DNA from: Antedon mediterranea | Lineage: Eukaryota; Echinodermata; Crinoidea; Comatulida; Antedonidae | Direction of reading: 5' to 3' | DNA length: 64,000 nucleotides | Assembly (NCBI RefSeq): GCF_964355755.1 | Contig: NC_092671.1 | Coordinates: forward strand, 7,949,001-8,013,000 | Part shown: positions 12,821 through 27,987 of the stretch, piece by piece | Layout: each line of letters opens with the position of its first letter | Numbering within the stretch: the stretch's first letter is position 1 | Made by a program: the position numbers and the translations under genes | The notes under the pieces: model-generated | Database searches by the model: none | Told to the model about the DNA's origin: nothing | Seen by the model: only the letters and a program-made list of their open reading frames with translations

Positions 12821-14459
12821 CTTTTAATTGTATGTTTTTAATTCTGTTTTTACAGTCTGATATGTACATACTTTGTTCTTGAAACATATAATATTCTTTA
12901 AAAAAAATGTTATTTTTGTTTTACTCGAACACTTCACATTTTTTGTACTTTTTGTCAATTAATTGATTATTAAAATATTGAAGCTATAATGTTTTATTCC
13001 TATTACTATTGAGAAATTAGTCTAAACTAATTCCTCCATGCTATTACGTAGTATTAGCACGGTAGGGTATATTATTCAATTTTAAAATATTAATTACTAT
13101 TCATTTTCCCAACTTAAATGTATCCTATTTTGTATTATCTGATGGCTAATATTCCTGGCATATAACATAGCAAAAACAGTTTATGCAATATGTAATAAGT
13201 AATACATTACAATTTAAATAGATGTTGAATTAAATAAATAAATGCATGATTAGAACATAAGGCAGCATTTCTACAGTATTCCTCACGGTTACATTTTTAG
13301 GCCTACGAATGCGCAAATGCATTTGAGACGCAGAAAACTGTTTTAGGCCTCATTCAAAACGGATAATGCATGAATACCAGTTGAATTGACCGTTGCTTTG
13401 CCTGGCTTGACTATACAATAACAATAATGGCATATAACCCTTTAAATCAACAGTATAATATAATATATATATAGCAATAATCTGTTTACGAAAGTTATCG
13501 AATAAAATGTGTTGTTTTACGCCATGATACATCATTTTTTAGTGGGCCGTACATTGCTAATACTATCGATGATTTAAGGTAAAAATGGCTGTTTGGCTTG
13601 CTTCAATATGGATCAGTTGGCCCTAACAGATTAAAATAAACAAATAACATGGTCTACTAATAGTTAATAAACACAACACACACAAAAAATAACAACAATA
13701 AAAACAATATTTATAACATGTTGCTTTTTTACAAAATGCTTTACTTTTAAACATCTAAAACAATTCATTTTGCTTACCTACAGTTATTTGTTCAAGACAC
13801 CAAAACGATGAGCCTTAAAACCGATAGGAAAAAGTTGGGCAATGTTATCCAGAAGGTAGTATCCGTAGTTTGAATGAGAATGAGCAGTATCGTTTAATTT
13901 TTATCACATCTATAACTAAGGTTCTATCTACTTTATGGTCAGTGTGTTTATAGCAATTTTATTACATTTCAACCAAAAGCCTGGAGATGTTTACTGATTC
14001 ATAGATCTAATACCTGATTGAACAAAACGGAAACGGATTATAATCTAATGTGCGGTGTACAGTACAACAAAATTTAAACGTTCCTACTTTGATCATAAAC
14101 TGATTTGTTGTCTTTTGTTAATATCTATTTTTCAAAAGAGTGTATATTATTTACTTGTATTAAACTCTGAACATACATTTTTGCTGATTGTTATATATTA
14201 AATTTATTTAATAATTACAATTGAATGCCTAGGTTGCCATATCCAATCTAACGTATCTTAATCTTATTTGTTACTATGTAGGCCAATTATAATTACTTAA
14301 TATTGTATTTTAGTACATTTTATTTTGGATTCCAATGAATCAAACTTGTTTCCGAATAAAAGTGAAGTTGGCAAATTACAATAGGCCTATCATTTCTTTT
14401 TCATCCGACTCCAATAAGAAGTACATTAATTTGTTCATAACAAGTGAGATCCAACGTGT

Positions 14460-14482
14460 TATTATTATTATTATTATTATTA
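14460..14482. repeat. ATT microsatellite
   Basis: Uninterrupted run of ATT units in intergenic DNA. Confidence 0.9.
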
Positions 14483-15862
14483 CTTTGCTTTATTCATACA
14501 ATTTAGGTAATGCAGTATTCTTAAAACATCTAACAGGCCTATAAAATAAATGTTGATAACTGCCTGTCTTGTATTATAGCAATTTCGTTCTGTGCAAGTT
14601 TCTTATAATGTTTATTATTATGCAATTTAAATTGTGTTATTCTTCCGGCCTTAAGTTTGTATCGTACTTTCGTACCAGTACATTAGCAGGCTTACAATCA
14701 TGAACTAATTTCTTTAATTAAATTATTGAGATATTTATAGAATAATTTAATAATGTAGTAGACGGCGTTACAACAGTTAGAGTGATAGGTCTAAAAACAA
14801 ATGAAGAAAACAACTGAATACCAACAGTGGGGGCGGTATAGCATTTATTTTATTAGCCGTTAATATTTATTGCGCCCCCAACGAATGAAAAATACTAAAC
14901 TTTTTAATAACATTATAATTTTAAGAATAATACCACTGCCAATCCGAGTAAAAATACAAGTCATAGATTGTATTGATAAGTATGCTAATTTACATTAAAC
15001 AATCGTTGATATATAATAATATAGTAATATTTTGTTATGTATTAAATACATTGAAACACGAAAGTACTCTGTAATAAAATAAACAATTTTTTAAAAAAAC
15101 ATTATGAACAACTATAACTATAAAATATCAAAACTATAATAGGGCATGCGGCTTGTGTACGCGCGTGCGCCAATTTATCTGTGTGGAGTCAATGATGACG
15201 TTATACATAAACCAAAATAAACAATTTAATATATCTAAATCTAATTGTTTTAAAGGTAAAACAATGAGTACAACTAAGAACCGAGAAAAATACAAGATTA
15301 AAATGTATAGGCAAAATATAAACTTATTGACAATTTTTATATTGGAACAAAACAACAATTTCTAAAATAATATTCAATTTACCGTGCCGGAAAGTTTCCA
15401 AACAAATGAACATTATCCTTAACCCTCAATTAATAATAAATCATAATTATTAGTATTAGTACGGTACTAGTGGACGCGCCCCATTTTGGTGTCCTTGATA
15501 GAGCGTCCATTTAGTCGACCACGGCCGGTAGCATCAAACATTTCGATATTGTTTTGTATTTTGTTTGTTTGTTTATATATTTGCATATGTTTCGTGTATC
15601 ACCCCGAGTACAGGTGAGACAGAAAACATAAATTATCAATATTTGCTCTCCGGTATAACCTTTCCAGACTTTAGTTTAGAAGGTTCGTTAAACATTTCTG
15701 ATATACTAGCATATTCCAATTAGTGCCGACAAGAGTTGGGACTTGAAAAATAAACAATTACAGCATCAGCTGATTTTCACGAAGTCGTCTTCGGATCATA
15801 AATTTAGGCGGCTGTCAACCTATGACGTCTTACCATTTTAATTTACGATCTTTCTTAATCAA

Positions 15863-15875
15863 GCGCCCCCTATAG
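15863..15875 (-). promoter_or_regulatory. CTCF-like motif
   Basis: GCGCCCCCTATAG, minus strand CTATAGGGGGCGC, carries the AGGGGGCGC core. It lies in a GC-richer patch between Hox9/10 and Hox8. Motif match only. Confidence 0.3.
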
Positions 15876-17622
15876 TTTGTTAACTTTTGACAAACGCCAT
15901 CTGTTGATGCCAACTAGTTGTTTTTTTTTCCAATGTTTTTGTAAATAAAACTATAACAACTGTACAGTAAGTATCAATTTCTGGCATGTGTATTTTCCCA
16001 AAGATTTATTATTACATTTAACATACCAAATGCTGTCTTCAATTTCAAAAGTGTATATTTGAACTATAGTATTATTACTAAATAATTGGGAACAAACAAA
16101 CTGTCTCCGTAATACGAGTAGGGGTGGTTCATACTGTCATACATATATATTTCCCCTTGTTCGTTTCACGATGAACTGTCCCTTACAAGGGTGTGCCATA
16201 AAATGGGGGTTCTAATGTTGGTTTCGTATACATTAAAGTATGTAGCATGCACGCTATTAGTATTTCGGGAAAGTGAAAGGCATTTTATTCGGTTTTTCTC
16301 TAACAATAAGGATATGGATAATGATAAGTAATTGGTCTACAAAAAGCATATCTAAAAGATATAATACGATTATTGAATATAGGCTACCTAGGCTAAGAAT
16401 GTATCAGACTGAGAACTATATGTAAATTATTTCTTGCTGATGTCAAGCTTGTCAGAATTTTTAGCTTGAAACATAGCGTGACCTAACTATACCTAGGCCA
16501 TCATTTTCGGTCGTAAAAACTTGACACAATGACCTTGTACCGTTTTGATATATACATATTTTAAGCTTGACCTTACGTCAGGTGTCCATTTATTTTCCAA
16601 AAACTACAGTGAAGCTGGGTAGTAAACAAGTTATAATGATTTAAATTTCAAAGATCTGAAGAAGCGCTATGATGCATGAGGTCACTTTACATGCCATTTG
16701 ATTAGGGACTCATTTTAAAATAAAGCAAGAAGATAAACCATTACATGCCTATATTCAATTATGATCTACCTCTACAGTTAGGCCTACAATAAGAACCCAA
16801 AGAAAATGTCCAGTGTACCCGAACCAATATAGATATTACAAAAAAATGGTATTAAAAAACAACCTATTAGTGGCAGTACCTAGTGCGCATAGTAATACAA
16901 TGTTGTAACAGACATTTTAAGGCTGGAATTTTAAGAACCTGAACATTTGCTTTTTACACAAAAATAAGTACAGGCCTAAATTAATGTTAATAATGCAAAG
17001 AGCATTAAAAACGATTAGAACAAGCAAATCAACATTTCAAAATTAAAACCAATGAAAAATCAAATGTATCGAAGTCTGAACTAAAACATTTAACTGATTC
17101 TACTAAATTATACTTTGGCATAATTATTACTAATAAAACATAAATGTATAATACTCATCATAACAAGTAATTACTATTAATTTACCGAGTTTTTTAGTAC
17201 AGGTTAAAGAATAATAATAAAGTTGAAAATATCACTTACAGAAACCGTTAATACATGTTATTTTTCTAATTAATCATTCTGTCAATATAACGTAAACCAT
17301 TAAATGTCCAAAATATGATTTCTTTCTGTTTTAATGCAATATGATCAATTGTTGACATATCAATGTCATGCCAGTGATGCAGAACAAAGGTTGAGAGATG
17401 CGGTGGTTTCCTACCCTAAAAATAATCGGATGCCGCCTATTTTGCACTTTTTAAATATAAAACGCTCCTATTTTTATTTTGCTATCACGTCATTTCAAAT
17501 AACGAAACTACTACTTCATTCATCTTCAATATCAACAAATATTGCCTGTTAAGAATTATGTGAAATCAGCTCCATCGCATTACTGTGAATATGCGTAAAT
17601 AAATACATAGATACTATACCGT

Positions 17623-17760
17623 TAATAATAATAATAATATTTATTCGGCAAAAGTTCATAAAGTACATTTTACAATTCATCTTGTTCGTACACTAGTTGA
17701 ACTTAAATAATAAAATAAAAGGAATACAACTGATAAAAAAGGCTGTGGTGGGTACCAATG
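17623..17760 (-). mobile_element. LINE-like 3' end, minus strand
   Basis: Read on the minus strand, GAATTGTAAAATGTACTTTA is followed by GAACTTTTGCCGAATAAATA and a trinucleotide tail of ATT units. This is the usual 3' terminus of a truncated non-LTR element with a simple-repeat tail. No coding part is visible. The call rests on the shape of the tail and my recognition of the motif. Confidence 0.45.
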
Positions 17761-19411
17761 GTTGGATCAAGGAAATACAAATAAAATAAACAAAAAAAGC
17801 TATATATTTCAAATCAAAAGTAAAATAGCCAGAAAGAAGCATTCGTTAGGGCTAATATTATTCCATTTGTATCTTTATGATTAACAGGTTGTTTATGAAA
17901 ATAATGGGTTGTTCTCGTGATAAAAAAAAATGATAACATTTGTTCGTTTGGGGAAAATAAATGTGGTAGATGATATCGATCAATTAAATTATATTGATGA
18001 AAAACAAACGAGCTAACACTTTGTCGGTTCTTTGATACTCGATGCTACCGCCACCATCTGTGTTGTTGTATAAAGTTGTAACAGTGATTTGTTTGTACGT
18101 TAATCGTTGTGCTAATAGTGACAATAATGGGGTAGTTTACAGGTGAAGTTGGCATTTGTAGCTCTATCACTGTCTAGTTAAATACTTAACAGGTTCATAA
18201 CGTTTGGTTATTATATTAACAGAGTACAATTCTTTAAAATAATACCAGGAACGTCAGTAAAATAAAACAGGGAGGTGGTTTTATTTTTGAACTGTTAGTA
18301 TTATGTTTCCTTTGCCTAAAGTTTTTTTTTTAGTTTCAGTTTATCCATGTTTTACCCGATTTAAGAGCTTTCTAATGTAATAATATTTAAATATTTATCA
18401 ATTGTATTATATTGTTTGTCAAATTTCGTGAAGTTTGTATATATACTTTAAACATTTTAATTTTATTTTACATGTACCATTTTAAGGCCAATTGAACAAT
18501 AGTTGTTATTTTAACGTCTGGATTTAGACTTTTTAGAGGATTTACTATTAGCTATTTTCGACAATTTAAAAATGGTGATATGCCTATTAACTATCATATC
18601 GAAAAACTACAATTTACGATCAATTAACTAACGATTCGATGGTAATCCGTGCGATTTTAATGATAAATTGAACGATTTGTTGATTTGTCTTGAATTGAAC
18701 CGACCATTGGATAAAAATAGCAAACACTAAAAAATGTAATGCGGCTAAACAATTTTAAGAAGCAGGGGACGTTAAACTAACTTTGAAATAAAATCTATAG
18801 ACTGAATAATTTAAGATCGTATGCAAAGTGTGGGTGTCTATCTAAAAATCAATCCTGTGTAGGCCTACTACATTGTAATAACAAAATCTCAGATCTGTCA
18901 AATTCGTGACTTCGATCTGATTAATTAATAATAAAAAGTTGATTTATACACGCATGTCATTCTAACAAAAGCTCTGATTTTTGTCAGATGGGGCATATAG
19001 CGGTATACCTCCATGCGTGGACCCAATTGGGTTTATTTTCCCAAAGTATCCACAAAACACATAAAATTTCATTTGAAAGTGGATGGTTGGTCAGCGCACG
19101 ATTTTTTTTTATACAAGCGTACATGTGTTGATGGCAAAGTCGCGACAAAGGTATTCAGCGCATGTGGACAGGCTGAGTTTTGTTTTTCGGCTGTCATGAG
19201 TAAATTGTAAATCATGCAGAGGTGAGCTGGAGATGGTACCAAGGACAGTGTTCACCTGTATTCACTTGTACACAAGTGTCATGCACTAATCTTGTAAATC
19301 AAAAATCATTATTGGTACATCAGCAAACATCTCGAATGCGCATGCTCGTTACAAACGACCTTTAATCAGTTGTTAATTAGCATACGAACAATTATTGAGG
19401 AAAAATATTGC

Positions 19412-19642
19412 GAAATTGCAATACATCAAAAGGTAAATTACTGAGTAATGCAAAGATAGGTAAATTGAAATAATTACCGATACCTGTTTTATGGTTATTG
19501 AATACTATTTCGAAAAATTATGATTATGAAATTGCGATACATCAAATGTATATTACTGAGTAATCCAAAGATAGGTAAATTGAAATAAGTATACTGATAC
19601 CATTCATGGTGATTGAATAATATTTCGCAATATTATTATTAT
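19412..19642. repeat. Tandem duplication, 116-bp period
   Basis: Two adjacent copies start GAAATTGCAATACATCAAA and GAAATTGCGATACATCAAA. Both contain ATTACTGAGTAAT.CAAAGATAGGTAAATTGAAATAA, GATACC and a GATTGAATA.TATTTCG end. Small indels and substitutions show it is not recent. No coding content. Confidence 0.85.
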
Positions 19643-20160
19643 GAAATGTTTCTATGTTTAGGCTTATGCATTAAACATGTGTTATACCATAATCTTCTTT
19701 TGAGGACAACAATTCAAATAATAAAATGTGCTATGTTGATATTATATAAATAATAAAATAAAAATGGTATGTTTATATATAATAACCGTTTGTTAAAACT
19801 ACATGTTTTAATTCGTTACTAATAAAACATTTAATACGTCATTAAAAAAAAATCAGTTCTACTAAAATTATAAATACGGTTGTTATTAGCAATAAACCGC
19901 GTGTCGGAAAAAAGTGTTAACCTTTACTTATATAAGTATAAGTAAGTTGATTATTCTTAAACGTAATCCAATTAAAATTTATAAGCTTTTTTTAATAAAA
20001 TGAAACAACTTCACTCCTACCATATATAACAGCTTAATCATGCTGTATAGTACATTCTAACTAATTTTATATTCAAGGATAATAAGCCTATTTACTTTAA
20101 ACTAAGGTTTACTACGAATATAAAACAACAGAAAAACTAATCTGTTGTGAGTATATTCAA

Positions 20161-20189
20161 GGAAAAGTGAAATTAATTTCACTCTTTCC
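20161..20189. repeat. Fold-back sequence, GGGAAGAGT family
   Basis: GGAAAAGTGAAATT is followed at once by its near-complement AATTTCACTCTTTCC. One base differs in arm length. Confidence 0.6.
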
Positions 20190-23100
20190 AGGTCTTCTAT
20201 TCAATATTATAAACTGCATGGTTGTACAGTATGTGTCGGAGGAACTAGGTTCTGCCACAGTATAAAATAAAATGCTGGCCCTCCTTCCTTATCATCGAAG
20301 GCGTGCGCATAACTTACGACATTCTTCTTAAAAGTAAAGAAAATCTAAACATCCTCAAAAATCGGCCCTGAGCAAAAGACGTATTGGGTAATTAGATAAT
20401 CCAATATGGTCATGTGATTGCAAAACAATCCATTCCTATACATACGTATCTTGTTCTTATTATGGTAGTCTCTCTGACCCAGCAGATAGGCCTAATTTTC
20501 ACGAAGCAGCAAGCACGGCTTGAAAAGGTATTGTAAATTAAATTATAATCTTCTCGTTTTATTATCAGCTTAGATTTTTTTTATTCCTTGTTTAAATTGA
20601 TTTATTTGCGTAGTTTAAATTACATTCGTTTGAGTAAGTAAATTTTTAGTAGCATTCGGAATCATAATAGAGTTACCTGTTTAAATAAAGTTTAACTCAA
20701 CACCATCTTTTTTTAATGGATCTCAATAAATTTAAGATTATGGTTCATAAACAAAAGTTTATTGCGAATCGCAGTAGTTATCCACTACAAGTTAAATGTT
20801 TTATGATGCTCTAAAAAGGGAATTGTTATTACAGTCTTTTGGTAAGGTTATTTTATTGTAGTTTGTGTAGAAATAGTACTTACTAATTTATTTACTGGTG
20901 TACTTAAGATGTAGTTACAATCGTGTTTTTTTGTGTTAAATGTTGTAAAATGTAAGTATGTTGTAACTACAACTTACTATTTAATGTCTAGGTTTATGTA
21001 TAACTATTGCTTTAACACTAATAAAATAGTTGTCAATATTTACTAAATGAAACATAACGATCTGAAGTTAAACACTCTAAAAGAAAAATTATTGCGCCAT
21101 AACTACATATTCGTGTTTGCTTTAAAAATGTGTCGACCGTTCCCGAACTGTAGGCCTACTTCAACATACGAACTAAATCGGCTATATACAAACCTAATTT
21201 CATACAATGAACATTACAATTTATTTCATTTTAACATTACTGTAACAGCATTGCCTTAATAAAACAATTTTTTTTAATGATTTAAACAGTTAATAATTTT
21301 ATTAAGCATTTTTTAACATGCAGTGTTTTTGGACGGTGATTTTGTTAAGTTTAGTTTTAGCATGGAGTAAAGAATAATTTTAGTTAGACCTAATAGAAAG
21401 TGAAAAGAAATAATAATTACTTCATGCTACATAAGCCTACAGATATTGGTAAATCAATCAGTTAAAAACGCATTTTTTTGTGTGTTGCGAATTATTAAAA
21501 TCAACGAGTACTCAATTACGCATTTCCATTTGCTCTACCACTGTCTTAATTTATGTATACGTTAATTAAGCTCAATGTTTTATAACAGCGGAAAGATCAG
21601 ACAGTGATGGCTCTCTTTGATTAATAAAATCATTACGGATGTATAGACACTCGCAACATGATGTGTAGTGTACGGACGACTAGACGGATTGCACGGTGAC
21701 AAAACCAACGTCACTGTATTGTATTATATCTTTTTTTCGAAAGCAATTATTTTGTCCAATTTAAAATTGTGTAAATCGACACGACCAACGTTTAATTTGT
21801 TGTGTTGAATTATCTTCTGAATAAGTACTGTAAAATAAAAACTAAGACCGTACATTACCGGTAAAACAGTATTCAGAACATTTATAATTCGTTCAGAATT
21901 GAAATAAGTCAAATATTATTTAAAAAAGTATTACACACTGTGAATTAATTTAGAAAATAGTTAAAATATATTTAGGCTTAATGAAGAAATCTTATCATTA
22001 GTATGTTATAACATTTTTATATATATATACATATATTAAAACATTAAAATTTAAAGATTGAGATAATATTTACAAATATAGGCTACACAAATAAAGAAAA
22101 AAACGAGGTTGGGAAAAATGTAAAGACTTCAATAAAACAAAAACAACTGATAAACCAATTAATTATTTAAAAAAAAACCAAATTGTATTGGCTTGTACTA
22201 GTACATTGTTACAAGACCGGTATCGTTAGACAGCTTTGACCAATACCTCGCATACCATACCTAACAACAGATAATAAATACGACAAAAAAGATCACACTG
22301 GACCTAGTTCCGTTGATAGGTATCACATCCACTACATTATAGTATAGTAATTATTATACTGTAAATTCAAAAACAAATATTTGAACAGTTTTAACATTTT
22401 TATAAAGTTTAATCACTTTATTTTAGTGGTTCACCACTACCTTTATTCATGTTTCATGAATAATATTGATTACATAATTTTTAAACATTTTCTCCTTTAA
22501 AAAAAATTATTTTCTGTTTTTCTCTTTTAAGTATCATTTATAATGTTAACCTTTAGTATGTAATAATTAGGCATAGTATTTATTATATCAGTGAAATCAA
22601 TAAATTATAATATTTATTATAGGCCTTATAGGCTTATACCTTAGCAATTTAGGAATTAAATAAGCAGATACCCATCATTACGGATATCCTAATTGCAGTC
22701 GCTTATGGAAAATGACCATAGGCTAAAGAAGAAGTTTAATATATATAGGCCTAATAATGTAAGGTAATGCTGACAATGGTTATGGATATTTACAAAACTC
22801 TACATATGTATGACTGCTTAAAATGGTACGGGATGTTGATGAAAATATTGTTTTATATTGAAAGGGAATTTATTGCAATTGCATGAACTAATTGAAACAT
22901 AGCTTCATTGTACAATGAACAGTAAATCAGCATTCTGTTATCTTAGCCAGTGTTGCGACAAATGTTTGCAGTTAATGTTCTTAAGATACACTTGTTAATT
23001 GAATCGTGATTAAATAGGATGTCTTAATCACTACAGCTTGGATTACAATGGCAAAACCTCACATTATTTGATATGTGATTGAACATTATTTTGCTCTAGA

Positions 23101-23659
23101 TAAACACGTTGGTCTCAATAGAAATAAGCATAGGCCTACTGTTCTAGTTTTATATAGCAATTTGTCATCATGTGCAATGATCCAACGACATGCTTCCAAT
23201 ACTGTAAAGATACATCATATTTACTATATTATATTTACTAAATTCAAATAACAATAACGTCAAATTATGTTCCAAATGTTCATGAAATTAAGAACACCAA
23301 CAAAAAGTTACAGAAACCGAGGTAAACCGTAATTATGCCAAAAACTGATGGCTAAAAATAAAATAGGCAATGTTATAAGATAAATACTGGACACGCAAAT
23401 CAGGCAAAATTTGAAGTTTAATACCTTCTAAGCCGTTATTATGCCAGATGTAGGCCTACAGTTAGGCCCACTAGAAATGTATGTTTGGTCAGTGTTTCAA
23501 AAAACGATAGGCCCGTTGTACTGTAATGAATAAATGAATATTGATCAGAATCAGTTACTGAATTTGTCTAAAAGTATCTTGTTTTGGGTGTACTTCACAT
23601 TTGATATACCGTATTGAAAGCCGATGTATGTTATATATTTCGTCAACTATATACTGTTG

Positions 23660-24035
23660 TATTTTCGTCAACTATAATATTTCATCAGTTTTTAAACCAA
23701 TGTTAATTACATATAAATCTCTTCACGACAAATCTCCATCATATATTTCCAATTTAATTATACGTAGATCTTCAGTTTGCAAAAGATCTCTTAGGTCGAC
23801 TACTAATCCATCTCCACCCAGCCGCCTTAAGACCTATGGTGATCGAGCTTTTGCAGTTGCAGCTCCTAAACTGTGGAAAAATCTTCCTGATCCTATTAAA
23901 AATGCATCCTCTATTATTTTCTAAACACTCTTAAAAACCCCATCTTTTTTCTTTGTAATTTCTTTCTGTTTTTTTCTCTCAGCGCTTTGGGACAATCTTT
24001 TGATTGTATAAGTGCTATATAAATCGAACAACATT
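23660..24035 (+). mobile_element. Non-LTR retrotransposon (LINE) 3' remnant
   Basis: A + strand frame encodes the C-terminal end of a LINE reverse-transcriptase polyprotein: LITYKSLHDKSPSYISNLI, then RSLRST, then LKTYGDRAFAVAAPKLWKNL and a short run to a stop at 23924. It is followed by a 3' end containing CAGCGCTTTGGGACAATC and TATAAGTGCTATATAAATCG, typical of CR1/L2-like LINEs of marine invertebrates. The upstream part of the element is absent, so this is a 5'-truncated dead copy. No start codon or promoter belongs to it here. Confidence 0.82.
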
Positions 24036-24871
24036 AACTACCGCATTTTAAACAGTGTTAAACACAAAATAAAATTAAAGATTTCTTGCTGAATATAAGT
24101 ATATAGTAAAACTCATACAATAACGAAATGTTGCATTGAATGTGGAGTTTTAAAAACAATGGTAGTTTGTTTACCAGTGACATACAGATTCCCATTTCTC
24201 TTGATAAGTGGCAAACTAAATAATTTTGAAACATGAAATTCGAACAAAGTTATAATATTAGCTACTGAGTTATGTTGCTTGTATTTCTTATTGAGATAAA
24301 TAAATGAATGAATATTTTCGTAACAAATTAATAGTAATATTGTTATTTGTATGCAAAACAACTTGACAGATTTCAGTTAAAATCACGATCTGTCACAGGC
24401 TTAAGTAGTTTGCTTGTTTTTAAATTTGTTCGTACTTGATAGGTCTTGGAATGCACCATATGATACGCACTAAACAAACAGGCAAATAAACAGAACACGG
24501 TAAAACAAGGCCTTACAACTTCGAACATGTTAACAAATAAATAGGAAGCATTTGGAACCTTCGAATACTTTAGTTGAAACAATAAGTATAGGCCTACTGA
24601 CCAATAAACAAAATTATATTATTTGTAAAAATCGACGGAATCACCGAACTACGTTAAAATTGTGAACAAATTACTTTTTTAACAAACAAAATAAACAACT
24701 TCTCTGTTGTATCTGCATCAATTGTTCTGTTCTCAAACTTTTGAATACTTTGAGTAGTTCTATAGGCCAAAATAAAATGTTTGTTTTCATCTATCGCAGC
24801 TTCAATTTGTTTTGTTAATTTGTTTTTCCGATTTCTGCTGGGATAACTAACCAGAACAGTATCTATACAGT

Positions 24872-25248
24872 AAACCAAAAAATTGCTTATACCTCTGTTC
24901 AATGCAATGGCGATAACTGTCGACCAATAATAAATAAATAATAATGTAGTACGGATCATAGTAATAGATTAATGATCTGGTATTCCTAATCTAAACCAAA
25001 AACAAGAAATACCGATTGAACTGTCAAACGACCTTTTTATTAATTACATAAACCAAAACATGCTTACCTCTGTTCAATGCAATGACGATACATGTCAATA
25101 ATAATCAATAGTTAATCAATAATAAATAAATACTAATTTAATATGGATCATTATACACTAATAGATTAAAGATCGGTTCGATCTGATCTTCCTGATCCAA
25201 ACCCAACCTAACAAGAAATACCGATAGAACTGTCAAACGACCTTTTAT
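24872..25248. repeat. Diverged tandem duplication of about 175-209 bp
   Basis: The first copy holds ACCTCTGTTCAATGCAATGG at 24891 and GAAATACCGATTGAACTGTC at 25006. The second has ACCTCTGTTCAATGCAATGA at 25066 and GAAATACCGATAGAACTGTC at 25215. Spacing between the blocks differs because of indels, notably extra AT-rich sequence in copy 2. It is non-coding, and minus-strand open frames across it are accidental. Confidence 0.85.
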
Positions 25249-27957
25249 GATTTCATTTAACGTACACGACGCGTCAGAAGATGATTGACCGTATTGAGAC
25301 GCAGATTTGACTTTAATTGTAATAAAATGTCCATCGGCCTCTCTTCTATAATAAATAAAAATGAATCTAAACAATATTTTTAACAGATTTATAATATGAA
25401 AACAAGAAACAATGCAATTTTTAAGAAGTTAAAAGAAAATGAAAACCGATTTACAAAATGTGATCAATAACGATTTTTGTGAAAGAGGAAAGGGGGGATA
25501 AGTAGTTTTATCTTCATCTATCTTTTTGTTTATTATTATTATTTGATATATTTATATAATATAGGCCTATCGTTATGTGTTAAAAATCTTATTTTGGTCT
25601 CCGCTCAATTTTAATTCACTTTGAAATATTTTTTTTCTAAATCACATAATAAAAACAAATTTCTCCTATTTAGGCCTAGTTCAGAAAATAATATTATTTA
25701 CTGTATTATGCGAAATTGGTCGGAGACAATTGTTAATAAATACAAATGAAAACGTACACTTATGTAATGTAGTCCAAGGCACCAATGAAGTACATGTTTC
25801 AATATATGTTTTAATATATTCCTATTGTTTTAAGCCTGAATATTCTTATAGCGGTGTAAAAATGTGATGACTTTGACAAAGACAATGCAAGGCAATTTAA
25901 ACAGTATTATGGTTTTAATTACTACCTAATATAAACATTAACATTTCATAGTAAACATAAGTTGAATCGTTCAGGCATTTTTGTTTTAGAGACCGGAGAA
26001 TTTCCTAAACAATATTCTGCAAATTTTTTTTGTGAAGATGAATGAGAAAAAGCTTTTAAGAAAATTGAAACATTAGATGCATATTATTATTTATTATCAA
26101 CAACGTTAAAATCAAAATCTACTAAAATGTACCAGTAAATACATAATTCATATTGAGTAACCTATCGGTCATTTATATCACGTGATGAAAACAGCCCCCT
26201 CTATATACTATTAACTTTTCTTCTGTTGAACACTAAAATAAATCGTTAATACCAGTAGTAGTACTTTTGTATTACTTTTTGCAATTATAATAATTGTGGA
26301 GAATGTACGATTATTCGCATGCCTTTGAACAATGTGCTAAATGCTAGTATTATAATTGTTTCTGAAGATATAACATTGCGTCGTACATCAGTGGACCTGT
26401 GAATAGTTGTCATCTCATGCTGTTCAGTAAGAAAACGACGAAGGGCTACAGTACGGTACGTGATTAAGCAACTACACAGGTAATTCTAACGATTCTTCCA
26501 ATATCAATTTGGTCGTAATTAAAGGAAACTTCTGTCCATTGCTGAAAAATAAAAAAATGTAGTCATAATTATTAAATATGTTTACATTTAAGCGCATGTC
26601 AAGTTTCAAGTCTTTTGATTAAGCCTGGCATATATATTGCAGAGAATGTTAAGCGGATAGAACCATTATTAGTAGGCCTACAAGAATACAAGAATATTCA
26701 CTTAACAATATTATTCAGAGAATATGATCTCTCAATCTTACTATACCGTGAGTTTGATGTTAGTATTGGACATATTACATACTGGATTTTAGTTACATTA
26801 AAATAAACGGTATGATAGACCTGAACATTAATATAAATACATAAAAACAAACACTTTTAGTCTCACCTACATAATTTAACCATGGAGAAATTACTTATTT
26901 CACCATGATTTATCAGATTTTAGGCATGATGTTTTATCCCAGGTGTGAAGTAAACGGTAAGGAAGATGTATCAATCCTTAATCTTGTTTAAGCTCGCTCC
27001 TCTAGGCTATGTACGTACAGTACCCATCTGTAGCTACATCACACTTAGCGGCATAAAGCTCTTTGATGTTGTCGTATTACTGATAAGGCATTTCCTTAAA
27101 CCATAGAATTGTCAACAACACCATGAATTAATCATTAGCAGACAATTTGAACAATTAAACCGTATGTATCTATTTTGTTCCGTTTGTAATTTTCCCTGCG
27201 TGTGCCTTTGGGTTCCGGGTTTTTCTTCGATATTGCATTGTGTACGGATAATACATCCGAATCCTTCCACGGTAAGATTACAATATACAAAACGTATAGG
27301 CCTACCTGTATACATAACAATTAAATAATATAATGATGGTTATAAAGTTATTACGTTTTTATATTTTTTTTTCGCACCATTAACGGAATAGCAATAACGG
27401 AACATTATTGGTATTCATGTCTGGTGGTATCATTGTTACTAAAGTGGCGCCGTACTCTCAATACTGGTGCGTCCAAATTAGTCGATAATTACAAAAAATA
27501 AAATAATTCGTCTTTATTCGTACACACTATAACAAACAAAATAAACATGTTGATCAAGTTGCACTGCAATATACAATAGTTGTATAAGGCAAAATATTGT
27601 AAAGTTATTTGTATTTGTTTGTAATGAACGCACTATTATGTCGAGAGTGCCGCTGATACAAAAATCATGTACGTTCAAATAATAGTACTATTAGTATAAG
27701 GTTTTACCTTTAAAATAAGTATAACACTCTTACTATGAATACAGTTACACATTTAGAAGATTTACTTCATAAAACATCTGTTGGGCAACTGTTTGTTTTG
27801 TATATAATATAATGATTATTAAATAATAAAAACATTTCTAATGCGCTTTAAAAATAATGTTCAGTGATTTCCATCAGAGCAATTCAGACGGATCGGACTA
27901 AAAGAAACTTTCTCTACGGATTAGGGCCTAAATAGGAGTGTATTTTAAACATTGTAA

Positions 27958-27987
27958 TTAATATAGGCCTAATTAAGCCTATATTAA
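27958..27987. repeat. Perfect 11-bp inverted repeat
   Basis: TTAATATAGGC and GCCTATATTAA flank CTAATTAA. The left arm overlaps a TAGGCCTA palindrome (27964-27971). Confidence 0.7.

Noticed and set aside
19013-19210. 65-codon + frame in a GC-richer patch
   Set aside because: No homology or splice context recognised. The patch is more likely regulatory or an old repeat.
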